Assembly: GCA_945877525.1 (NCBI GenBank)
Contig: CAMDVP010000211.1
Span: 1 to 5,258 of the forward strand
Direction of reading: 5' to 3'
Length of the DNA: 5,258 nucleotides
DNA from: an uncultured Clostridia bacterium
GTDB lineage: Bacteria; Bacillota; Clostridia; Christensenellales; Aristaeellaceae
This document shows positions 1 to 5,257 of the stretch, piece after piece. A model generated the notes under the pieces. It worked only from the letters and a program-made list of their open reading frames with translations. It did not search any database and was not told where the DNA came from. The first letter of the stretch is position 1. The number at the start of each line of letters is the position of its first letter. The position numbers and the translations under genes are program-made.

Positions 1-906
1 CAGGTTCATGATGCCCAGGTTGATGGAGATCACCACCAGGTAATTGATGAAGGCATCGAAGCCGTAGCTGCGTACCTCCTTGCTGACCATGCTCACCACG
101 CCCACAGGGCCGGAGGTCTGGTCAAGGCCCTCGCCGGTGGTAATCAGGTTTTTCAGGGCATTGAGAATTACCCCGCTGGCATAAACACAGGTGTTCCAGC
201 CCTGCCGCGCCGCCTCGCCAAAGCCGCAGGCACGGGTGGCGATGCGGGCTCGCCCGCCGATGGTCACGCCGATGCGGAACTTGCCTTCCGCCTCGTCCCA
301 GAAGGGAGTCATGTCCGTTTCAAAGGTATCCTCGCCCCGGCGCACCACCATGTGCAGGGGCGCGTCGCCCTCCTGATAGCCGCCGATGGTCTGAAGCAGG
401 GTGTCCATGGTGCCGTCCAGCATGGACACGCCGCCGATGGATTCAATCATGTCGCCGCTCTGCAGTCCCGCAGAATAGGCGGGCCCCGCGGCGGCTACCT
501 CGCTGATATAGGGATCCACCCCCGTAACCTCCGCCACGCCGCCAATCCAGAAGTACAGGATGGTGACCACGATAGCCAGAATGAAGTTCATCCCGGGGCC
601 CATTACCACGGAGAACATGCGCTTCCATACGCTCTGCCGGCTGTAGGAGCGGGGGTCGGCGGTGTGCTTGCCCTCCGCATCGTCCTCGCCGTAGAAGGCG
701 CAGTAGCCGCCTACGGGAATGGCCCGCAGGGAAAACTGCGTGTCATGCTTTTTGCTCTTCCAGCCCCAAAGCTTCGGGCCGAAGCCAATGGAGAATTCCA
801 TCACATCAATGCCCGTCAGGCGGGCGGCCAGGAAATGACCCGCCTCGTGCACCATAATCAGCACGCCCAGCAAAAGCAGGGCAACCAGCACATAAAAAAT
901 CGTCAT
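1..906 (-). CDS. rseP: RseP/RasP-type site-2 intramembrane zinc metalloprotease, C-terminus cut by window edge
   Basis: Encodes a membrane-embedded protease that cleaves substrates inside the bilayer; relatives (E. coli RseP, B. subtilis RasP) process anti-sigma factors and remnant signal peptides. The 302 visible residues start with a hydrophobic segment carrying the zinc-binding HExxH motif as HEAGH (residues 20-24). FSIGFGPKL (38-46) and the second hydrophobic stretch with VMGPGMNF (101-108) follow. One PDZ-like domain spans about 125-200, with AGLQSGDMIESIGG at 146-159. GPVGVV (266-271) precedes the last membrane segment. The reading frame runs off the left edge at N301-L302, exactly where the family's NxxPxPxLDG third metal-ligand motif should begin, so that ligand is not visible. 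The ATG at 906 has an AAGGAG 4 nt upstream and lies 31 nt after the dxr stop. Identification is firm; the substrate is unknown. Confidence 0.95.
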   Translation of the reverse strand, partial: MTIFYVLVALLLLGVLIMVHEAGHFLAARLTGIDVMEFSIGFGPKLWGWKSKKHDTQFSLRAIPVGGYCAFYGEDDAEGKHTADPRSYSRQSVWKRMFSVVMGPGMNFILAIVVTILYFWIGGVAEVTGVDPYISEVAAAGPAYSAGLQSGDMIESIGGVSMLDGTMDTLLQTIGGYQEGDAPLHMVVRRGEDTFETDMTPFWDEAEGKFRIGVTIGGRARIATRACGFGEAARQGWNTCVYASGVILNALKNLITTGEGLDQTSGPVGVVSMVSKEVRSYGFDAFINYLVVISINLGIMNL

Positions 907-937
907 AGGGCTCCTTTCGTCAAACAGGGGTGGAGGA

Positions 938-2083
938 TCACCGGCTCAGCGCTTCCTTCACCCGAATCCGGGCCGCACGGTCGGCGGCAAACACGTCCTC
1001 CAGGGTGTTGGCGGGCAGGCCGTCCAGATGCTCCAGCGCGTCCTCCACCAGGCGGGTGATGTCGCCAAAGGCAATCTCCTCCCGCAGGAAGGCTGCCACA
1101 GCTTCCTCATTGGCGCCGTTGAGCACCGTGCAGGCCGCGCCCCCGGCCCGGAGGCATTCCCCCGCCAGGCGCAGCGCAGGGAAGCGCGCCGGATCGCCGG
1201 GCTCGAAGGTCAGCTGCCCCAGGGTAAACAGATCCAGCGCCGGCGCGCCGGTGGAAATACGCTCGGGGTAAGTCATGGCATACTGGATGGGCAGGCGCAT
1301 GTCCGGCACGCCCAGCTGGGCGATGACTGCGCCGTCCTCAAATTCCACGGCGGAATGCACAATGCTCTGGGGATGCACCACCACGCGAATTTTCTCCGGG
1401 GGCATGTCGAACAGCCAGCGGGCCTCCATGATTTCAAGGGCCTTGTTGAACATGCTGGCGGAATCGACGGTGATCTTCGCGCCCATGCTCCAGTTGGGGT
1501 GATGGAGGGCCTCCTTGCGGGTGGCCCGGGCGATGCGCGCCGCGTCCCAGGTGCGGAAGGGCCCCCCGGAGGCCGTGAGCAGAATCCCCGTGGGGCGGTT
1601 GCCTCCCGCCCCCTGCAGGCACTGGAAGATGGCGCTGTGCTCACTGTCCACCGGAAGCAGCGGTTTGCCTGCGCGGCGGGCGGCCTCCATCACCAGGTGT
1701 CCCCCGGTGACCAGCGCTTCCTTGTTGGCCAGGAGCACCTGCCGTCCGGCGGAGAGGGCGTCCATCACGCTTTGCAGCCCCGCGATGCCCACCACGCTTA
1801 CCAGCACCTGATCGGCCTCCGCCTCCGCGGCGGCGGCGTGGAGCGCTTCCGGTCCCATGACGAAGCGGCAGAAGCCCAGGTCAGCGGGAATGTCATTCCT
1901 CGGGATGGGCACGGTCAGCCCGGCCAGCTCGGGGCGAAATTCCCGCACCTGCCGGAAAAGCAGTTCCGCGTTGCGGTGGGCGGTGAGGGCCTTGACCTGG
2001 AAGCGGTCGGGATGCAGGCGCACCAATTCGAGGGCCTGGGTGCCGATGGAGCCGGTGGAGCCGAGAATGGACAGGGTGGACAT
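938..2083 (-). CDS. dxr: 1-deoxy-D-xylulose 5-phosphate reductoisomerase
   Basis: Catalyses the first committed step of the MEP (non-mevalonate) isoprenoid pathway in the cytoplasm: NADPH- and metal-dependent conversion of DXP to 2-C-methyl-D-erythritol 4-phosphate. At 381 residues it is full length for the family. The NADPH-binding GSTGSIG is at residues 8-14 and LANKEALVTGG at 118-128. The metal ligands are D146 and E148 (in VDSEHSA) and E217 (in MFNKALE). ASGGPF (171-176) and the flexible-loop HPNWSMG (195-201) surround the substrate site. VVHPQSIVHSAVEF and NGANEEAV (322-329) are also family hallmarks. No key residue appears to be missing. The ATG at 2083 is preceded by GGGAGG with about 9 nt spacing, 22 nt after the cdsA stop. 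Its product feeds UppS, encoded two genes upstream. This is the target enzyme of fosmidomycin. Confidence 0.98.
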   Translation of the reverse strand: MSTLSILGSTGSIGTQALELVRLHPDRFQVKALTAHRNAELLFRQVREFRPELAGLTVPIPRNDIPADLGFCRFVMGPEALHAAAAEAEADQVLVSVVGIAGLQSVMDALSAGRQVLLANKEALVTGGHLVMEAARRAGKPLLPVDSEHSAIFQCLQGAGGNRPTGILLTASGGPFRTWDAARIARATRKEALHHPNWSMGAKITVDSASMFNKALEIMEARWLFDMPPEKIRVVVHPQSIVHSAVEFEDGAVIAQLGVPDMRLPIQYAMTYPERISTGAPALDLFTLGQLTFEPGDPARFPALRLAGECLRAGGAACTVLNGANEEAVAAFLREEIAFGDITRLVEDALEHLDGLPANTLEDVFAADRAARIRVKEALSR

Positions 2084-2105
2084 GACGCGATTCCTCCCTC
2101 AACGC

Positions 2106-2927
2106 TTACATGGACACCAGCAGCCGGTAGCAGAACATGACCACCGCGGTGAACAGAATGGAATCCAGCCGGTCCAGCATGCCGCCGTGGCCGGGAAACA
2201 GGTTGGAATAATCCTTGATGCCGCAGTGCCGCTTGACCATGGAGGCAAACAGGTCGCCCATTTGCCCGGCCACGCCGCCAATAACGCCGATCAGCAGGCA
2301 GACAGGGATGGAGGGCAGCAGCGCCCTTGTGGCCTCGTCGCACACCGTCCGACCGATGCCACCGATGATCAGCGCCGCCGCCAGGCTGCCGCACAGCCCC
2401 GCAACGGCGCCGGAAATGGTCTTGTTGGGGCTGACGGCGGGGCACAGCTTCGGCCCGCCCACCCGGCTGCCCACAAAGAAGGCCATGGTGTCGCCCACGA
2501 CGGGAATGCTGAACATCATCGCCAGCAGCACCACCTGCAGGGCCTTAGGCTGCACCAGCGCCAGGGCGATGATGCACATGCCCGGTAGCACAACGGTGAG
2601 CAGGGGCATGACACTGACCAGCACGTCCTCCAGCCGGGGCGCATCGCGGAACACCACGCATACCAGCGTGGTCATGCACACCGCTATCAGGATAGGGACA
2701 ATTACCCCCGCGCCGAAGATCAGCGTGAGGGGGATGCTCATGGCCATGCCCACCCAGGTGGGCCAGGACACTGGCCGGTGCCCTGCCAGGGCCAGCGCAT
2801 GATATTCTTCATACACCGCAAAGCAGATGCACACCATGGCCGTTATGCTCATCACCGCGCCGCCAAAGTAGAGCAGCACGATCAAAAGCGCCACCAGCAC
2901 CGCACCCGTGATCATTCTTTGCTTCAT
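2106..2927 (-). CDS. cdsA: Phosphatidate cytidylyltransferase (CDP-diglyceride synthase)
   Basis: Integral membrane enzyme that makes CDP-diacylglycerol from CTP and phosphatidic acid, the branch point for bacterial phospholipids. The 273-residue protein is mostly hydrophobic with several predicted membrane segments (for example 8-37, 60-92, 103-124, 129-152, 173-192, 207-222). Near the C-terminus it carries the complete family signature: SMVKR (229-233), KD (238-239), HGG (247-249) and DRLD (252-255). VGDTMAFFVG (144-153) and SPNKTISG (166-173) are other conserved polar patches. The frame stays open upstream to an ATG at 2999, but that would overlap uppS and add a charged 24-residue tail. 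I chose the ATG at 2927, which puts MKQRMITG directly before the first membrane segment, with a GAGG 6 nt upstream and 28 nt after the uppS stop. Confidence 0.96.
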   Translation of the reverse strand: MKQRMITGAVLVALLIVLLYFGGAVMSITAMVCICFAVYEEYHALALAGHRPVSWPTWVGMAMSIPLTLIFGAGVIVPILIAVCMTTLVCVVFRDAPRLEDVLVSVMPLLTVVLPGMCIIALALVQPKALQVVLLAMMFSIPVVGDTMAFFVGSRVGGPKLCPAVSPNKTISGAVAGLCGSLAAALIIGGIGRTVCDEATRALLPSIPVCLLIGVIGGVAGQMGDLFASMVKRHCGIKDYSNLFPGHGGMLDRLDSILFTAVVMFCYRLLVSM

Positions 2928-2933
2928 GATAAA

Positions 2934-2937
2934 CCTC
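2934..2937 (-). promoter_or_regulatory. cdsA ribosome binding site that decides the start
   Basis: Reads GCGAGG on the minus strand, ending 6 nt before the ATG at 2927. It is modest, but it favours this start over the in-frame ATG at 2999, which lies inside the uppS coding region. Confidence 0.55.
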
Positions 2938-2955
2938 GCTTCCTTGTCGCGCCCG

Positions 2956-3726
2956 TCATCGGGGCGTCCGCCCGCCGAAACGGCGCTCGCGCCCGCCATA
3001 GGCCCTCAGGGCCTCGTCATAATCCGCCACGGTGAAGTCGGGCCATAGCACTGTGGGAAACAGAAATTCCGCGTAGGCGCACTGATAAAGCATAAAGTTG
3101 CTCAGGCGCATCTCGCCGCTGGTGCGGATCAGCAGATCCACATCGGGCTGGCCGTGGGTGTACAGGTGGTCGGCCATGGCCCTTTCGTCAATCATGGCGG
3201 GGGTGATTTCCCCCGACTGCACCAGCAGCGCCAGCTCCCTGGCCGCCCGGGCCAGCTCGGCCCGGCCGCCGTAGTTGAGGGCGATGTTCAGTTTCAGCCC
3301 CGTGTTGCCGCAGGTGCGATCCTCCGCCTGCACAAGAACCTCCCGCTGCTTGTCGGGCAGGCCGGCCTTGTCTCCCAAAATCAGAATGCGCACGTTCCGC
3401 GCGTCCAGCTCGTCAATTTCCGAGGCAAAAAAGTCCAGTATCAGCTGCATCAGCGCGGCCACCTCCTCCCTGGAGCGGTTCCAGTTTTCGGTGGAGAAGG
3501 CGTAGATGCTCAGCGCCTCAATGCCCAGGTCGCTGGTGTGGCGGATAATCTCCCGCAGGGTCTCCGTGCCCTGCCGGTGCCCCGTCGATATGCTGAGCCT
3601 GTGCTTCTTGGCCCAACGGCCGTTGCCGTCCATGATGATGGCTACATGCCGGGGCAGCCGGGTGAAGTCGTCCCGCTTCAGGGCGGAGCGGCGGCGAAGT
3701 TTGGAAAAAGTCCACATACAGTTCAT
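2956..3726 (-). CDS. uppS: Isoprenyl transferase (undecaprenyl diphosphate synthase family)
   Basis: Cytoplasmic cis-prenyltransferase that extends farnesyl diphosphate with isopentenyl diphosphate to give the C55 lipid carrier precursor for cell-wall polymers. At up to 256 residues it is normal length. The pyrophosphate-binding MDGNGRWAKK spans 32-41 with catalytic D33. GHRQG is at 49-53 and SIYAFSTENWNRS at 73-85. LNIALNYGGR is at 146-155 and DLLIRTSGEMRLSNF at 197-211, including R201 and R207. AEFLFP (219-224) contains the magnesium ligand E220, and the C-terminus has YGGRERRFGG. The start is uncertain: the ATG at 3726 lies only 3 nt after GAGG, while the in-frame ATG at 3717 lies 12 nt after it. 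Either gives an intact enzyme. It follows the small gene by 57 nt, a gap holding a strong hairpin. Confidence 0.96.
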   Translation of the reverse strand: MNCMWTFSKLRRRSALKRDDFTRLPRHVAIIMDGNGRWAKKHRLSISTGHRQGTETLREIIRHTSDLGIEALSIYAFSTENWNRSREEVAALMQLILDFFASEIDELDARNVRILILGDKAGLPDKQREVLVQAEDRTCGNTGLKLNIALNYGGRAELARAARELALLVQSGEITPAMIDERAMADHLYTHGQPDVDLLIRTSGEMRLSNFMLYQCAYAEFLFPTVLWPDFTVADYDEALRAYGGRERRFGGRTPR

Positions 3727-3746
3727 ATTCCTCGCTTGTATGACAA

Positions 3747-3775
3747 ATGCGCAAGCTCCCGCGGAACCTGCGCAT
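3747..3775 (-). promoter_or_regulatory. Intercistronic RNA hairpin upstream of uppS
   Basis: On the minus-strand transcript ATGCGCAGGTTCC pairs with GGAGCTTGCGCAT: 13 consecutive pairs, two of them G-U, closed by a 3-nt GCG loop. It starts 8 nt after the small gene's stop codon and ends 20 nt before the first uppS ATG. Only a short TTTG follows, so it is a poor intrinsic terminator. An mRNA processing or stability element, or attenuation of uppS, is possible; this is inference. Confidence 0.6.
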
Positions 3776-3783
3776 GGTCAGGG

Positions 3784-3981
3784 CTATTCCCTGGGCGTTT
3801 CATCCAGGAAGGCGGCGACGGTCCACTCGTCTTCGCGCACACGAATCACGCGAAGCGTACCGCCGCTTCGCTGATCCCGGGGCGCTTGGGTCTGCGTGAT
3901 GCGTATCTCGCCCATGCCGCTGCGCCGGGCAAGGGCCAGCGCCTCGTCAAGGGGCATGCCCAGCACGCTGTCAGGGATCAT
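3784..3981 (-). CDS. Small conserved-looking protein of unknown function between frr and uppS
   Basis: A 65-residue protein I cannot name. It has no signal peptide, membrane segment or cysteine. Residues 6-31 (VLGMPLDEALALARRSGM, then a strand-like IRITQT) look like the strand-helix-strand start of a PASTA-type half-domain. GGTLRVIRVREDEWTVAAFL (40-59) looks like a beta hairpin. The PASTA resemblance is my reading, not a database match. The start is well supported: the ATG at 3981 shares one base with the frr stop in a TGATG overlap, and GGAGG lies 4 nt upstream inside the frr end, implying coupled translation. A TTG one codon earlier would sit only 1 nt from the GGAGG and is less likely. Position between a ribosome factor and lipid-carrier synthesis gives no firm role. 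Confidence 0.8.
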   Translation of the reverse strand: MIPDSVLGMPLDEALALARRSGMGEIRITQTQAPRDQRSGGTLRVIRVREDEWTVAAFLDETPRE

Positions 3982-4541
3982 CAAACCTCCATGATCTCCT
4001 TTTCCTTCGCTGAGCAGATGGCGTCCACATCCTTGATGGCCTTGTCGGTCAGCTTCTGAGCGTCCTCCTCGGCCTTGCGCTGCTCATCCTCGGTGATCAG
4101 GCTGTCCTTCTTGAGCTTTTTCACCTGCTCGATGGCGTCGCGGCGGATGGCGCGGATAGCCACCTTGGCTTCCTCGGCGCTCTTGCGGGCCACCTTGGTC
4201 AGCTCCTTGCGGCGCTCCTCGTTCAGCTCGGGGAACACCAGGCGGATGATCTTGCCGTCGTTGGTGGGGTTCAGGCCCAGGTCGCTCTTTTGAATGGCCT
4301 TCTCGATGTCGGAAATCATCTTGCTCTCCCAGGGAGAAATGACCAGCAGCCGGGGCTCGGGGGAGGAAATGTTGCCCACCTGGTTAAGGGGAGTGGGGGT
4401 GCCGTAGTAATCCACGGTGATGCGATCCAGCAGCTGGGGATTGGCGCGGCCTGCGCGCAGGCCCACCATGTCGCGCTGATAAACGGCGCAGGATTTGCCC
4501 ATCTTATCCTTGGCGGTATCCAGCACTTCTTTGACAGTCAT
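3981..4541 (-). CDS. frr: Ribosome recycling factor
   Basis: Together with EF-G, RRF splits the post-termination ribosome so that subunits can be reused. The 186-residue length is typical. The first part (1-29) is an amphipathic helix of the three-helix bundle. LRAGRANPQLLDRITVDYYG (28-47) and TPTPLNQVGNISSPEPRLL enter the small beta domain (about 31-104). ISPWESKMISDIEKAI (68-83) and LGLNPTNDGKIIRLVFPEL (88-106) are family hallmarks. Residues 107-186 form the long charged helices, including the conserved arginines in AIRAIRRDA (128-136); most family members I recall have asparagine where A131 stands. The ATG at 4541 follows AAAGGAGG with 10 nt spacing. It is the first gene of the visible operon, with its own promoter, and its stop overlaps the next start. 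Confidence 0.98.
   Translation of the reverse strand: MTVKEVLDTAKDKMGKSCAVYQRDMVGLRAGRANPQLLDRITVDYYGTPTPLNQVGNISSPEPRLLVISPWESKMISDIEKAIQKSDLGLNPTNDGKIIRLVFPELNEERRKELTKVARKSAEEAKVAIRAIRRDAIEQVKKLKKDSLITEDEQRKAEEDAQKLTDKAIKDVDAICSAKEKEIMEV
3986..3990 (-). promoter_or_regulatory. Ribosome binding site of the small gene, inside the frr 3' end
   Basis: GGAGG on the minus strand is embedded in the last codons of frr and lies 4 nt before the ATG at 3981. It supports both the existence of the 65-residue gene and its ATG start. Confidence 0.75.
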
Positions 4542-4551
4542 GGAATGTCAG

Positions 4552-4559
4552 CCTCCTTT
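4552..4559 (-). promoter_or_regulatory. Strong frr ribosome binding site
   Basis: AAAGGAGG on the minus strand, 10 nt upstream of the frr ATG. It is a near-perfect anti-SD match, slightly distant, fitting a highly expressed translation factor. Confidence 0.85.
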
Positions 4560-4581
4560 GAGGATCAATATCGATATACCT

Positions 4582-4610
4582 ATTGTAAACTATTTTGGCC
4601 CGGAGAGCAA
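4582..4610 (-). promoter_or_regulatory. Candidate sigma-A promoter of the frr-uppS-cdsA-dxr-rseP operon
   Basis: On the minus strand a -35 TTGCTC (4605-4610) is separated by exactly 17 nt from a -10 TACAAT (4582-4587, five of six consensus bases). Transcription would start near 4575, giving a leader of about 34 nt that includes the frr ribosome binding site. The spacer end and downstream region are AT-rich in otherwise GC-rich DNA. The assignment is by pattern only. Confidence 0.65.
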
Positions 4611-4852
4611 GAGAAACGTTTATGTTCCCGCAAAAAGAAGCGTTCGGGTTTGCTTCCCCCTATCAACTCCCTCCATCCGGAACAAAAGCGTAATCTCCCA
4701 CTTTGGGCTAACTCTCCCATGCCAGAGAACCCGTCGATGACGCATGCTGAATATGGTGGCGCGCAAGCGCCTCTCCCAAGCCTGACACGCCGCCCCTGCG
4801 AGGCGTTCTTAGCGCGGCGCCCCGTGGGTGCGCGCTCAAGCAATTAGGATAT

Positions 4853-4905
4853 GGGGGTCCGGGGCGGCCACCCCCCTCATGCACAGATTGGCCGCCCCGG
4901 TGGGC
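4853..4905 (+). repeat. Perfect 12-bp inverted repeat with a competing stem
   Basis: CCGGGGCGGCCA (4859-4870) and TGGCCGCCCCGG (4889-4900) are exact inverted copies around an 18-nt loop. On the plus strand the stem is followed by TGGGCTTTTGG, a weak T run, so it could act as a terminator for plus-strand transcription, although no plus-strand gene is visible to its left. A second stem, GGGGGT (4853-4858) with ACCCCC (4870-4875), would hold the left arm in its loop and compete with the main hairpin. Confidence 0.75.
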
Positions 4906-4910
4906 TTTTG

Positions 4911-4936
4911 GTACTTTTCGCCCAGTCGAAAAGTAC
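4911..4936. repeat. Perfect 10-bp inverted repeat GTACTTTTCG/CGAAAAGTAC
   Basis: GTACTTTTCG (4911-4920) and CGAAAAGTAC (4927-4936) are exact inverted copies around the 6-nt loop CCCAGT. It stands 10 nt after the preceding hairpin. It looks like a dispersed intergenic repeat element; I have a loose memory of similar palindromes in clostridial intergenic DNA, not checked. Confidence 0.8.
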
Positions 4937-5029
4937 ATGTTGGGGTTGCTTTTACCCAGCAAGAACACCTGCCGGTATACACTGTTCATGCTGTTCTGTT
5001 CTTTCAAACATTTCGCTGTATGTACAGAG

Positions 5030-5083
5030 GGTTTCGCCTCTGCGGAGGCGACCAAAGGGCTTTGCGATCGCCCTTTGGAAACC
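5030..5083. repeat. Cloverleaf-like nested inverted repeats
   Basis: Two adjacent hairpins sit inside an outer stem. The outer arms are GGTTTC (5030-5035) and GAAACC (5078-5083). Inside are TCGCCTC/GAGGCGA (5034-5040 with 5045-5051, tetraloop TGCG) and CCAAAGGGC/GCCCTTTGG (5052-5060 with 5070-5078). The inner stems compete with the outer one for two bases at the left and one at the right. The second loop contains the 8-bp palindrome GCGATCGC. Either strand could fold into a three-way junction; the architecture suggests a dispersed palindromic element or a structured RNA. Confidence 0.75.
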
Positions 5084-5095
5084 TTCGCGGCTTTC

Positions 5096-5188
5096 CCCTT
5101 GATAAGTTCGGGATAAGCACAGGAATCCCTTGATGTGTTCGGGATAAGCAAAGATTTCCTTTGAAAAGTATAGAATACAGAAAAACCG
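5096..5188. repeat. Three tandem 31-bp repeat units, third degenerate
   Basis: Units start at 5096, 5127 and 5158. Units 1 and 2 match at 25 of 31 positions and share CCCTTGAT and GTTCGGGATAAGCA. Unit 3 keeps the exact 31-bp phase but matches unit 2 at only about 17 positions, mostly CC-TTGA at the start and scattered A and G. The period of about three helical turns would place copies on the same DNA face. Confidence 0.75.
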
Positions 5189-5195
5189 GCTGCAA
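5167..5195 (-). promoter_or_regulatory. Candidate sigma-A promoter reading into the repeat island
   Basis: On the minus strand a -35 TTGCAG (5190-5195) lies 17 nt from a -10 TATACT (5167-5172, five of six consensus bases). Its form equals that of the frr promoter. Transcription starting near 5160 would copy the tandem repeats, cloverleaf and hairpins toward frr, about 620 nt away. It overlaps the third, degenerate tandem unit. Confidence 0.45.
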
Positions 5196-5211
5196 GGGGT
5201 TCCTTGAACAG

Positions 5212-5257
5212 CACCCCATTTGTTAGACAGTATGGTATACTACTAACGAATGGGGTG
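5212..5257. repeat. Near-perfect 46-bp palindrome at the right edge
   Basis: CACCCCATTTGTTAG (5212-5226) pairs with CTAACGAATGGGGTG (5243-5257), with 14 of 15 Watson-Crick pairs and one G-U type mismatch. Inside, AGTAT (5229-5233) pairs with ATACT (5237-5241) around a 3-nt GGT loop. A small asymmetric bulge (AC against A) joins the two stems. Confidence 0.85.
5233..5241 (+). promoter_or_regulatory. Candidate extended -10 promoter on the plus strand
   Basis: TGGTATACT fits the extended -10 form TGnTATAAT with one mismatch. No -35 hexamer lies 16 to 18 nt upstream, as expected if the TG element compensates. It sits at the centre of the palindrome and would drive a plus-strand gene beyond the window, so bound protein or a hairpin could affect it. 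Confidence 0.4.

Larger units (their letters stand above)
4611..5204. other. Non-coding repeat-rich island upstream of the frr promoter
   Basis: Nearly 600 nt without a convincing gene. Open frames on both strands are present, but they cross hairpins and repeats, lack good ribosome binding sites and resemble no protein I know. From left to right it holds about 150 nt of unremarkable sequence; small GC hairpins GGCGC/GCGCC (4758-4771), ACGCC/GGCGT (4787-4806) and AGCGCG/CGCGCT (4811-4836); then the larger inverted repeats, cloverleaf and tandem repeats listed separately. A 5-bp stem TTGCT/AGCAA (4946-4962) and the short palindrome CTGTA-tg-TACAG (5016-5027) also occur. I see no tRNA, rRNA or CRISPR pattern. 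Confidence 0.7.

Noticed and set aside
352..1059. 235-residue open frame on the plus strand antisense to rseP
   Set aside because: Shadow of the rseP frame, with no family resemblance or start signal.
1028..2140. 370-residue open frame on the plus strand antisense to dxr
   Set aside because: Product is rich in G, H, Q and A, as expected for the antisense of GC-rich codons; dxr on the other strand is complete with all catalytic motifs.
2928..2999. Upstream in-frame start of cdsA at 2999
   Set aside because: Would overlap uppS by 44 nt and add a charged tail ahead of the first membrane segment; the ATG at 2927 has a suitably spaced GAGG.
3747..3775. Reading the uppS leader hairpin as an intrinsic terminator
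   Set aside because: Only TTTG follows the stem, so there is no adequate T run, and four operon genes lie downstream.
4580..4843. 87-residue open frame on the minus strand just upstream of frr
   Set aside because: It overlaps the candidate frr promoter, lacks a good ribosome binding site and has no protein-like pattern.
5096..5188. CRISPR array
   Set aside because: The units are contiguous with no unique spacers between them and diverge strongly by the third copy; no cas gene is seen.
4708..5214. 168-residue open frame on the minus strand across the repeat island
   Set aside because: It runs through every hairpin and tandem repeat, has low-complexity basic composition, no convincing ribosome binding site and no recognisable domain; the repeats explain the open frame.
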